Positions 36,489-44,423 of a stretch of DNA of 64,000 nucleotides are shown here, one piece after another; position 1 is the stretch's first letter, and each line of letters begins with the position of its first letter. The DNA comes from Thermoplasmatales archaeon. Lineage in GTDB: Archaea > Thermoplasmatota > E2 > UBA202 > JdFR-43. The position numbers and the translations under genes were made by a program. Location: contig JACIWA010000001.1 of assembly GCA_014361195.1 (NCBI GenBank), forward strand, positions 214,832-278,831, in the 5' to 3' direction. Below the pieces are notes generated by a model, which was not told the origin of the DNA, made no database searches, and worked only from the letters and a program-made list of their open reading frames with translations.

Positions 36489-36938
36489 TTAACTAACTAT
36501 TTTATCTATTTTTTCCTTCATATTCTTCCAATGTGTGCCCGCCCAGTATATTCTCCCGCAATTTTTGCAAATCCAGAATTCGCTCATATTTTCAAAAACA
36601 TTTTCTGGGACTTTTCCTTTCACCTTTTCCTTTTCTATTTTCTCTATTTCAACATTGCAAATTGTACATCTCGAAAGGAAATTTTCTTCTTCCATGCTTA
36701 TTTTAAATGCCTCAACCACTCTTTTTATTTGGCTATCTATATCTTTTTCCTCTATATATAGGGAATTTTTGTATTTTTCTGCAAGTTTTTTATCTCTTGT
36801 AAGCAAAATTCTCCCTTCCTTCATCGCATTTTCAATTATTTTCTCATCTTCCATATTTTTTAAATATAAAACATCATACCCAATTATGCGGAGCCATTTT
36901 GCAAGCTTTCCCAGCATTTCATCACATAAAAATTTCAT
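36489..36938 (-). CDS. Mut7-C RNase-domain protein (PIN-like with zinc ribbon)
   Basis: About 149 residues. The first ~75 form a PIN-like Mut7-C domain: MKFLCDEMLGKLAKWLRIIGYD with an acidic residue after the first strand, and GRILLTRDKKLAEK with the second acidic patch. A C-terminal zinc ribbon follows (CTICNVEI...CKNCGRIYWAGTHW). The family (formerly DUF82) is predicted to cleave RNA; biochemical data are sparse. The ATG at 36938 overlaps the stop of the transglutaminase-like gene by four bases and gives the family start, unlike the codon at 36959. Confidence 0.9.
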   Translation of the reverse strand: MKFLCDEMLGKLAKWLRIIGYDVLYLKNMEDEKIIENAMKEGRILLTRDKKLAEKYKNSLYIEEKDIDSQIKRVVEAFKISMEEENFLSRCTICNVEIEKIEKEKVKGKVPENVFENMSEFWICKNCGRIYWAGTHWKNMKEKIDKIVS

Positions 36939-37894
36939 TTGAATACAATATTTGAACACTTTTCAAGAGTTATTTTTGGTATCTTTGCCTTATATTTTTC
37001 TCTTACCATCCTGTCATAATTTTCCTCCCCCATTTCCTTTAAGATCTTCTCCCCTCTTTTCCTCTCCCTCTCCAGGCTTTCATTTACTTTCTGCGCCTCC
37101 TTCGGGCCTAGAATCTTTACAAAGAAATCCCAACCTACTCCTACTCCATAAGGAAGACCTTCTAAAAATACTTCTGTATCTTTTACTGGATAATTCCATA
37201 TCCCTGTTGGCTCGTCTCCAAGCTTTGCGAGAGGAATTCCCATTGCAGCTTCATCCTCAGGACAAAATGTTGGGTCCGCAACAACCCACTCGCCATCTAT
37301 CATAACCTGTGCGGTTCCATGAAGCATAAATGTTCCAAAAGCATCATACCATCCCTTTACTATAGGTGAAACTTCAACCATCGCTTTATACATCGGCTCT
37401 ATTAAGGCAAGAGTGTAGAGATGATATCTTGCTTTCAGCCCGCCCGCCCTGCAGAGGGCAGCGAAAAGGGAAAGCTGATGGACACATGTTCCACAGCCGT
37501 TTTTAAGTGTTTCCACCACATCAGTCATGGGCACAAATGCAAGCTTGATATTTCTCTTTACAAAGTTGAAGACGCTTTCCGCATATTCCCATTCACTTTT
37601 TTTAAAAGCTCCTAGCTCGTTTGCCATCGCAATTATCTCTTTTGCACGGCAATTGCATAAATGAGTTGGGCGGAGATATCTTTCATTTGATTTGCAAAAT
37701 TTCATACCTTCCCTATATTCTGGTATTCCATAATTTGGCTTATTTTTAAACCATTCAACCTTTTCTCCCATATGTTGCTGAATTACAAGGCGAGGATGTT
37801 TTGCCATGGTTAATAATAAAGCGGGCATAGTCCTGACTACATTTCTAAACATCCTCCATGGCATTATATATCCTTTTTCTATCCAAGATATCAT
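36935..37894 (-). CDS. Transglutaminase-like cysteine protein (cassette 2)
   Basis: About 319 residues, a diverged paralogue of the protein at 10216-11226. The triad is Cys137 (GCGTCVHQ), His192 (LHGTAQV) and Asp207 (VADPTF). The same segments recur: an amphipathic N-terminus (RTMPALLLTMAKHP), ERYLRPTHLCNC with Cys80 and Cys82, EYAESVFNFVK and AGGLKARYHLY. The ATG at 37894 is one base after the LuxE-like stop; the earlier TTG at 37903 would overlap that gene. Its own stop overlaps the Mut7-C gene. Reaction unknown; an acyl or amide transfer from the partner's activated acid is inference. Confidence 0.85.
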   Translation of the reverse strand: MISWIEKGYIMPWRMFRNVVRTMPALLLTMAKHPRLVIQQHMGEKVEWFKNKPNYGIPEYREGMKFCKSNERYLRPTHLCNCRAKEIIAMANELGAFKKSEWEYAESVFNFVKRNIKLAFVPMTDVVETLKNGCGTCVHQLSLFAALCRAGGLKARYHLYTLALIEPMYKAMVEVSPIVKGWYDAFGTFMLHGTAQVMIDGEWVVADPTFCPEDEAAMGIPLAKLGDEPTGIWNYPVKDTEVFLEGLPYGVGVGWDFFVKILGPKEAQKVNESLERERKRGEKILKEMGEENYDRMVREKYKAKIPKITLEKCSNIVFK

Positions 37895-37895
37895 A

Positions 37896-39263
37896 TTACT
37901 CAAGCATCAATTTTCTCATTTCTTCCGCACAACCCCTTATCTCCTCTCCTTTTATCCTTTCTATCTCAGGCTGGAGCACAGGAGTTGCTCTATCACAAGC
38001 GGGGCATCTTTCATGCAATCTAACCTTATCACCTGTCACTATAAAGCCTGGATAGCTTAATGCAATACCATCAAGAAATGCAAACCTTCCTTCTTCGCCA
38101 TATGAAACCTCCTCCCCATTCTCATCAACCACTAAAGGATGGAAATAGGTATTTGGGATATGCAAATAATGCCCTTCAGGACAATGAACCATGAAAGCAT
38201 TTGCCTCAACCATTCCATACAAATCCAAGCAATTTTTCTGAGGAATACCAAAAAGCCTGTTAACCCTCTCCCTGAAATCCTTCACCGGCATCCTCTTGTC
38301 CTCATATATCTTCCACCCTCCCCCAGTAAGCACCGCCCCATTATCGCCAAAATCAAACCTTTTGCCTTCCTCCATCATCCTTTCCATCACCATATGCAGA
38401 ATAAATGGAGCACCAACAAAACCAACTCTTTCCCTATTTTCATTTTTTTCTTCCGCCCAGGAAATTATATTTTCTATCATTTTTTCGTTCATTTTCTTGG
38501 TTGCATGCCTGGCCATTTTGCTCATCATTTTTTCCTTGAAAGTAAATGAAATCCCCATTGAAATGCGAAGTAACTGGGTTGTTATCTTCCTATCTATTGC
38601 AACCCTCACATCTTTAATTAAATCAAATAAAACATTTGTTACCTTCCCAACATAAATATTTGTTTTCTTTGGGTTTGGAAAGAGCAGATAAGCGCTGTTA
38701 TCATATTCATACCACTCGCTCAACATCTCAACCGCACATCTTGCTATTGCATATTGCCCCATCTTATAAGTTTTTTCATCTCTTGGTATAAATGTGAATT
38801 TTCCTGTTGTTCCACTGCTATAACAAACTGTAATCCCCGCTTGCTGGAAAGCTTCTATAACATCATCATAGGATGGATCTCTTCCTTTTATAATCACTTT
38901 TGGCACTTCCACAGACATTAAATTTGCCAGCCATATTGCAAATTCCCTGCCACTTGGATAATCTTTGAAAAATTTATGTGTGATCAGAGGAATCTTATTA
39001 AAATCTTCAATGCTTTTTATATCATCAGGCGTTATACTTCTTTCCTTGCAAAGATTTCTATAAAATTTATTATTTTCATAATGATGTTTAAAAACATATT
39101 TTATTGCATTAAATCTATATTCATCCGCTTTTTCTTTAGACATGTTATACATGCTGGATGGCTCATAAATTGCCTTTTCTGAAGCATTTGATATTTTATC
39201 TGGCAAATAACTTCTCAATATATTATCTATTTTGCCCTTGATATCCTTCTTGATTTCAAGCAT
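37896..39263 (-). CDS. LuxE/PaaK-like acyl-adenylating enzyme (cassette 2)
   Basis: This 455-residue paralogue of the 8877-10211 protein shares domain order and motifs: FKHHYENNKFYRNLC, IPLITHKFFKDYPS, the nucleotide loop YSSGTTGKFTF (148-158), AVLTGGGWKIYEDKR, LDLYGMVEAN, and a C-terminal Cys cluster (RCPACDR and a later GCAEEM). It should form an acyl-AMP and transfer the acyl group to a thiol. The substrate is unknown. The transglutaminase-like gene begins one base after its stop. Both members of the pair are on the minus strand here, about 26 kb from the plus-strand cassette. Confidence 0.85.
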   Translation of the reverse strand: MLEIKKDIKGKIDNILRSYLPDKISNASEKAIYEPSSMYNMSKEKADEYRFNAIKYVFKHHYENNKFYRNLCKERSITPDDIKSIEDFNKIPLITHKFFKDYPSGREFAIWLANLMSVEVPKVIIKGRDPSYDDVIEAFQQAGITVCYSSGTTGKFTFIPRDEKTYKMGQYAIARCAVEMLSEWYEYDNSAYLLFPNPKKTNIYVGKVTNVLFDLIKDVRVAIDRKITTQLLRISMGISFTFKEKMMSKMARHATKKMNEKMIENIISWAEEKNENRERVGFVGAPFILHMVMERMMEEGKRFDFGDNGAVLTGGGWKIYEDKRMPVKDFRERVNRLFGIPQKNCLDLYGMVEANAFMVHCPEGHYLHIPNTYFHPLVVDENGEEVSYGEEGRFAFLDGIALSYPGFIVTGDKVRLHERCPACDRATPVLQPEIERIKGEEIRGCAEEMRKLMLE

Positions 39264-39337
39264 TGAAAGATATAGAAAGGGAAAAATAAAATAATTTTTT
39301 AAATAAAAATTTAATTTTTTTAAATTTTAGTTAAACT

Positions 39338-40792
39338 CTAAAGAAACTTTGGCATTTCTGACAGATTTGGAAGATATTTTCTAAATCTTTCTGGCCAGTT
39401 CTCTGGGTAAATTCCTTTTTGAGCAAGAAATGCAACCGTCCATCTTTCTAACCCAATTCCAGAACAACCGCTCCATAAATCGCTTTTTTGAGCTTTTATA
39501 TTGAATGCCTTTACATATTTATCCCCTACTATTGAAATATTCTGTATCTCCAGCCATTCCTCGCTTCTATCTCCTCTGTAAGGAAGATATGCCTCGAAAT
39601 CTATTGTTCCTTTTATTTCATCTTCTTCGCTCGCGACTAAGCCCGCCTGCTGGAGATAGAAGGGGGTTACTTTTGCCATCCTCCATTCTAAGTCAAGAAT
39701 TTCATCAAATACATGCCTATACCTAGCCATCAATTTTTCTCTAACTTCAATAAGCTGTTCTTTTGTTCCAATATATACAATTTCTATCCTGTGAAATTCA
39801 TCAACTCTCTCAATTCCATGTTTCCCACCCGCTTCATATCTATCAGATGGGGTAGAGCGATCAAATATTAGCAATGGTAAGCTATCTTCTGCAATTGTCT
39901 TTCCAGCAAGAGATGCATAGATATTAGGGCACTGGGCATAACATACTCCTTCTTTTGGCGGTTTCAAATTTTTAATCAATTCCTCCTCGCTCACTTCTTT
40001 CCTTATTTTAAGCAGATCAACAAAATTCTCCCATTCTTTTGCTTCCCTGCTCTTTGGCTCACATATATAATAAATTTCTCCTGGCATGCCTTCCAGATGG
40101 CCCGTTCTTATCCAAGTATCAAAGGAAACATGCATCGGCTGAATTATTTCTGAAAAGCCAAGAGGAGCAATAACTTCATTTATTGCAATCCTCTCCATCG
40201 CCCGCATGATTGCGGCTGCTGGCGGGAAGTAGAACCATTTTCCTTTCCCCATTAACTTTATCCATCCCAGCCTTATCATTTCTTCAGAAGGGTCTTTATC
40301 CCAAAAAATTTTCTTTTCCTTGCTCTGCCAGATTAAATTCCAGTATTCCTTTTTCCCTTCATAGTATTGAGTGGATATTTTCTCATTTATTCTTTTTATT
40401 ATCCTATCAACATAATTTTCTCTCAGAAATTCCTCTCCTTTATCGGAGATAACAATTTTTGCATTTTTATCTTTTATTTCAACATCAGCAAATGGAATTG
40501 ATATGCTTTTCATTGGCTCTTTATCCAATTCAAACTCAACCTCATATCTTTCAAGATGCAAATCTCTAACCCCTATTTTCATTCTTCCGAGAAATTCTTC
40601 TAGTTTTTTTACTATCCTTAAAGCCCATTCATGGCTCCTCCTTTTTTCAGAAATTATTCTTAAAAAAATCTTATTTTCTTTTATTTCCCACCTCAATTCT
40701 GCATCAATTGATAAATTAGCAAAAAATGGCGCCAAATTTTCTTTTTCTACTGGCTTGCTTGTTGTCACACTACATTCCAGATCAAATTTCAT
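39338..40792 (-). CDS. serS: Methanogen-type (class SerRS2) seryl-tRNA synthetase
   Basis: About 484 residues. It lacks the N-terminal tRNA-binding coiled coil of ordinary SerRS and instead has the alpha/beta N-terminal domain of the rare zinc-dependent type. Zinc-site motifs are CYAQCPN, VDEFHRIE and SGCSGIGLERW, where family members use Cys, Glu and Cys. FDTWIRTGHLEGMPGEIYYI and PSDRYEAGGKHGIERVDEF are also characteristic. The form is known mainly from methanogens. The ATG at 40792 is chosen over TTG 40807 because family proteins start MKFxLE. Confidence 0.93.
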   Translation of the reverse strand: MKFDLECSVTTSKPVEKENLAPFFANLSIDAELRWEIKENKIFLRIISEKRRSHEWALRIVKKLEEFLGRMKIGVRDLHLERYEVEFELDKEPMKSISIPFADVEIKDKNAKIVISDKGEEFLRENYVDRIIKRINEKISTQYYEGKKEYWNLIWQSKEKKIFWDKDPSEEMIRLGWIKLMGKGKWFYFPPAAAIMRAMERIAINEVIAPLGFSEIIQPMHVSFDTWIRTGHLEGMPGEIYYICEPKSREAKEWENFVDLLKIRKEVSEEELIKNLKPPKEGVCYAQCPNIYASLAGKTIAEDSLPLLIFDRSTPSDRYEAGGKHGIERVDEFHRIEIVYIGTKEQLIEVREKLMARYRHVFDEILDLEWRMAKVTPFYLQQAGLVASEEDEIKGTIDFEAYLPYRGDRSEEWLEIQNISIVGDKYVKAFNIKAQKSDLWSGCSGIGLERWTVAFLAQKGIYPENWPERFRKYLPNLSEMPKFL

Positions 40793-40837
40793 CGAAGTAA
40801 AATACAAAGATATTTAAAATTTGTTTGTTTTATTTCC

Positions 40838-41491
40838 ATGCTCTCTGTTGGAGTGCTTGCTTCTGGAAGAGGAACAAATTTACAGGCAATAATGGATGCT
40901 TGTGAAAAGAAAATAATAAATGCAAGAGTTGAGGTAGTTATAAGCGATAATGAGAATGCATTTGCTCTGGAAAGGGCAAGTAAAAAAGGAATAGAGGCAA
41001 TATATGTGGATGGAAAGGATAAAAGAAAGCATGAAGAGGAAATAGATAAAATATTTGAAAGAAAAGGTGTTGAATTGATTGTTGGAGCTGGCTATATGCG
41101 AATTCTCTCACCCTGGTTCATAAACAGATGGAAATACAGGATAATAAATATACATCCTTCATTGCTTCCCTCATTTAAAGGAATAGATGCCCAGAAACAA
41201 GCTTTGGAATATGGAGTTAAAATAGCGGGTTGCACAACCCACTTTATGGATGAATTGCCCGACCATGGCCCAATAATATTGCAAGCAGCGGTAAAAGTAA
41301 AGGAAGATGATACAAGAGATACTCTTGCGGAAAGAATTCTACAGGTTGAGCACCAGATATTGCCAAGAAGTATAGACCTGTTCGAAAAAAAGAGGTTGAT
41401 AGTGGAAGGAAGAAAAGTAAGAATATTACCAGGCGACACATGGCTTGACAGATATCGCTACCCAGATGTATTATATTCAGAAGGATACTAA
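40838..41491 (+). CDS. purN: Phosphoribosylglycinamide formyltransferase
   Basis: The 217-residue enzyme transfers a formyl group from 10-formyl-tetrahydropterin to GAR in purine synthesis. It opens with VGVLASGRGTNLQAIMDACE, and the active site is NIHPSLLPSFKG (catalytic His) with GCTTHFMDELPDHGPIILQ (catalytic Asp). Length is normal. Its TAA ends at 41491, one base before the 3' end of the convergent tRNA-Gly gene. It is divergent from serS, with a 45-base shared promoter space. Confidence 0.96.
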   Translation: MLSVGVLASGRGTNLQAIMDACEKKIINARVEVVISDNENAFALERASKKGIEAIYVDGKDKRKHEEEIDKIFERKGVELIVGAGYMRILSPWFINRWKYRIINIHPSLLPSFKGIDAQKQALEYGVKIAGCTTHFMDELPDHGPIILQAAVKVKEDDTRDTLAERILQVEHQILPRSIDLFEKKRLIVEGRKVRILPGDTWLDRYRYPDVLYSEGY

Positions 41492-41563
41492 TGCGGGCGC
41501 CGGGATTTGAACCCGGGCAACAAGCTTGGGAAGCTCGTGTCATAACCCCTAGACCACGCCCGC
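41492..41563 (-). tRNA. tRNA-Gly (CCC)
   Basis: On the minus strand GCGGGCG pairs with CGCCCGC, the anticodon arm is CGAGC-TTCCCAA-GCTTG (anticodon CCC), and the T arm is GCCCGGGTTCAAATCCCGGC. No intron; CCA is not encoded. Discriminator base A. Confidence 0.94.
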
Positions 41564-41601
41564 TAAATGATAATTATGAAGAAATATTTTAGAGTTTTGA
41601 A

Positions 41602-41674
41602 TGGGCCTGCCGAGATTTGAACTCGAGTCACCAGCACCCCAAGCTGGTAGGATACCAGGCTACCCCACAGGCCC
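41602..41674 (-). tRNA. tRNA-Pro (GGG)
   Basis: On the minus strand GGGCCTG pairs with CAGGCCC, the anticodon arm is CCAGC-TTGGGGT-GCTGG (anticodon GGG), and the T arm is CTCGAGTTCAAATCTCGG. No intron; CCA is not encoded. It lies 38 bases upstream of tRNA-Gly on the same strand. Confidence 0.94.
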
Positions 41675-41707
41675 TAATTTTAATATCCATTTCCCTAAAA
41701 AACTTTT

Positions 41708-43351
41708 TTATCTAAAAACAATTACAGGACACTCTTCCATACATTTTAAGCAATGAATGCATTTATCGTTTACCCATGCCTTTCCATCTTTTAAATAAAT
41801 TGCTCCTTGTTCACATTTCGAAACACATATTCCGCATCCAACGCAATTTATTGCCCTGTAAATCAAATCCTTTACTGTTTCCTCATTTCTCTTTTCCCCC
41901 AGCATCTTCATAAAATTTTTTATCCTTTCTTCATTTCCTTCTATAACATATTCTCTTTCCATCTTTATTTCATAGGGTTTATCAAACCATTTTGGCTTTT
42001 CCCTCCATCTCCATAATCCCAGGCTTATCCATTCCTCGGGCAAATTATTTTTCTTCGAAAATTTAATCAGGAATTCATTAAAATCATCCCATCTCTCGTG
42101 CTTTTTAATCTCAAACTCCGCAAGATCGCAAGCGGGGCACAGCCAGCAACCAATCCTGCTAAATCCTTCCTCATATAATTTATTCCATTTAACCTTTTTA
42201 TTGAATAGATACAGCCAAACATGCATTGCACTCCAGTTCTGGATGGGTGAGGCACCTATTTGCCCATGCACCCATGGATTTTTCCAGATACTTCCATGCT
42301 TTTCCCTTCCAAAAGATTCATATCTTCTCTGGCCTATAAAAGAAAGAACACTTGAACCGAAATTTTTTCTTATAGCTCTTCCCGCGACGCCAAGCTTGCA
42401 TGTTTTACAGCACCACCTATAATCTCTTGCAGGAGGACCAAAAAAATCAATGCTTTCCCAGAATATATTGCCCGCACTTTCCTCTATTAAATTAATTCCA
42501 AATTTATCCGCAACTTCATGCACATGTCTTTTTGTTTCATCAAACTCCAAGCCAGTGTCTATAAATAGCATTGGAAAATCATATCCACCTTCCATAGCTA
42601 AAAGAAGGGTTGCAAGGCTATCTTTTCCTCCGCTAAATGAAACACTTTTTGGAATATTATATCTATTTGCAATTTTTTCAATGAAGGAAATTGCCTTCTT
42701 TTCCGTCTCTTCTATCACATCACCATTTTCCTCAATGATCTTTTTCCATCCATTTTCTTCTTTCCTTTCACATTTTTCTTCTTTCCCTCTCCATCTCACC
42801 TTTATCGCCATTCCTCTTTTCATTTCATCCGCATTCATTCTTGCTTTCCCAGTTGCGATCACCTCTCCTTCCTTATTTAAAATAACTACTTCATCTCCTT
42901 TTCTAACATTTCCATCAATTTCAACTATTCCGGGAGCCATCAAATTTGATGTTTTCAATATCGCTTCTTCCGCCCCCCTATCCGCAATAACATATCCTTT
43001 TTTTATCTCCAACAAAGACATATACCAGGGACGAGGCTGAAAATAAAATTTTTTGTAGAAAATATCATAATAAAAAATTCCGGCAACTTTCCCATCAATA
43101 ATCACCTCATCACTCCTATCTATAGATGGAATAGCATTCAAAATTGTATTTTCCGGCAGATAATAGTCACCAAATTCTTCAATTATTTTTTTCTTTATCA
43201 TTTCTCTATCAAAATCAAATGAAGGGCGCACATCCCCTGGAGGGGTAATCTTTACTTCTTTTGCCACGCTTCCACAGGAGCATCTCTCCTTTAGAACGGG
43301 AAGATTGCAATCCTCACAATATTTAAGCGGTATTTTTCCTAAATAAATCAC
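41708..43351 (-). CDS. PAPS-reductase-like protein with PUA and ferredoxin domains
   Basis: About 547 residues. In order: an N-terminal zinc knuckle (YCEDCN..CSCG), a PUA-like RNA-binding domain (~130-215; GIVEIDGNVRKGDEVVI), an adenine-nucleotide alpha-hydrolase core with PP-loop VSFSGGKDSLATLL and WCCKTCKLG, a WLCPACDLAEF segment and two C-terminal 4Fe-4S motifs (CVGCGICVSKC and CIHCLKCMEEC). This is an archaeal family of unknown activity; sulfur transfer or nucleotide thiolation is possible, sulfate reduction is not shown. A GTG at 43351 is proposed: it starts VIYLGKIPLKYC and a TATA-like box (43365-43380) lies ~25 bases upstream. Starting at 43543 would run antisense through mevalonate kinase. 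Confidence 0.85.
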   Translation of the reverse strand: MIYLGKIPLKYCEDCNLPVLKERCSCGSVAKEVKITPPGDVRPSFDFDREMIKKKIIEEFGDYYLPENTILNAIPSIDRSDEVIIDGKVAGIFYYDIFYKKFYFQPRPWYMSLLEIKKGYVIADRGAEEAILKTSNLMAPGIVEIDGNVRKGDEVVILNKEGEVIATGKARMNADEMKRGMAIKVRWRGKEEKCERKEENGWKKIIEENGDVIEETEKKAISFIEKIANRYNIPKSVSFSGGKDSLATLLLAMEGGYDFPMLFIDTGLEFDETKRHVHEVADKFGINLIEESAGNIFWESIDFFGPPARDYRWCCKTCKLGVAGRAIRKNFGSSVLSFIGQRRYESFGREKHGSIWKNPWVHGQIGASPIQNWSAMHVWLYLFNKKVKWNKLYEEGFSRIGCWLCPACDLAEFEIKKHERWDDFNEFLIKFSKKNNLPEEWISLGLWRWREKPKWFDKPYEIKMEREYVIEGNEERIKNFMKMLGEKRNEETVKDLIYRAINCVGCGICVSKCEQGAIYLKDGKAWVNDKCIHCLKCMEECPVIVFR

Positions 43352-43364
43352 AGGATTAAAAGAT

Positions 43365-43380
43365 GCATATATAATAAATA
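43365..43380 (-). promoter_or_regulatory. TATA-like box of the PAPS-reductase-like gene
   Basis: On the minus strand this reads TATTTATTATATATGC. Its centre is about 22-26 bases before the proposed GTG start at 43351, the distance expected for a leaderless archaeal mRNA. It helps decide the start codon. Not experimentally tested. Confidence 0.45.
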
Positions 43381-43448
43381 TTTGCCTTATATTTGCCGAC
43401 ACAGCATCAAAATCGAATAAATTAAATAAGGAAAAAATAATTAAATTA

Positions 43449-44381
43449 ATGGTGGTTGCAATATCTCCAGGAAAAATAATACTTTTCGGGGAGCATGGAG
43501 TTGTATATGGTAAGCCATGTCTATCTGTTGCAATATCCCTCAAAGTTGCGATCAGTGTTGAAAAAAGCGATTCAACAAAAATAAATGACGATCCCTTAAA
43601 TGAAAAAAAACACTCTTATATATCAAAAGCTATAGAAAAATTATGGAAAGAAGGAGGAGGAGTTTCAATTTCAACTTTTTCTCAAATTCCGTCTGCAAGC
43701 GGGCTTGGTTCATCTGCAGCTTTAACAACCGCTTGCGTCGCATCCCTCCTTTCAATGAATGGAAAATTTAGCCTTCCAGAGGTTGCTAGAAAAAGTTTTG
43801 AAGTGGAGTATGATGTTCAGAAAATAGCTAGTCCAAATGATACATCAGTTTGTGCAAAAGGCGGGGCTATTTTTGTATCAAATAAAAGGGGGGATAATTT
43901 TTTATGGTCAATAGAAAAGGATGGGAAGGAATGGTACATACACTCTGTAGAATTGCCACCGATGAAATTTGTTATTGGCAATACTGGAGCTAAATCAAAA
44001 ACACCATTGGTTGTAAAAAAAGTTGAGAAATTTGTAAAACAATCATCTTTTGCAAAGGAATTGCTGGAAGAAATGGAGGATATAGTTATTGAAGGCAAAA
44101 AAGCCCTCGAAAAAAATGATTACGTTGGGCTCGGCGAAATAATGAATAAAAATCAGAAAATTCTTCACACGATTGGAGCTAGTTCAAGGGAAATCGAAAA
44201 GCTAATAGATATTACCAGGAAGGCGGGAGCATATGGTGCAAAACTTACAGGAGCTGGGGGAGGAGGGAGCGTAATAGCAATAAGTGATGAGCCAGAAAAA
44301 ATTGTTAAGGAGATGAGAAGCAGGGATTGCGATGCATTTGTTGTTTCGGTTGCAAAGGAAGGAGTTAAGGTTTGGAGTTGA
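43449..44381 (+). CDS. mvk: Mevalonate kinase
   Basis: The 310-residue GHMP kinase phosphorylates mevalonate in isoprenoid (membrane-lipid) synthesis. Motif 1 is SPGKIILFGEHGVVYGKP, the phosphate loop is IPSASGLGSSAALTTACV, and the C-terminal motif 3 is AKLTGAGGGGSVIA. Length matches archaeal mevalonate kinases. Other Thermoplasmatota often use mevalonate 3-kinase routes, but those proteins lack this motif set. No other mevalonate-pathway gene is in the window. Confidence 0.93.
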   Translation: MVVAISPGKIILFGEHGVVYGKPCLSVAISLKVAISVEKSDSTKINDDPLNEKKHSYISKAIEKLWKEGGGVSISTFSQIPSASGLGSSAALTTACVASLLSMNGKFSLPEVARKSFEVEYDVQKIASPNDTSVCAKGGAIFVSNKRGDNFLWSIEKDGKEWYIHSVELPPMKFVIGNTGAKSKTPLVVKKVEKFVKQSSFAKELLEEMEDIVIEGKKALEKNDYVGLGEIMNKNQKILHTIGASSREIEKLIDITRKAGAYGAKLTGAGGGGSVIAISDEPEKIVKEMRSRDCDAFVVSVAKEGVKVWS

Positions 44382-44423
44382 ATTTTTCATAAAAGATTTA
44401 TATTTGGAGTAGTATATATCGAG

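Noticed and set aside
43352..43543. N-terminal extension of the PAPS-reductase-like protein
   Set aside because: It would be read antisense through the start of mevalonate kinase and has no family similarity; a GTG with a TATA-like box fits better.
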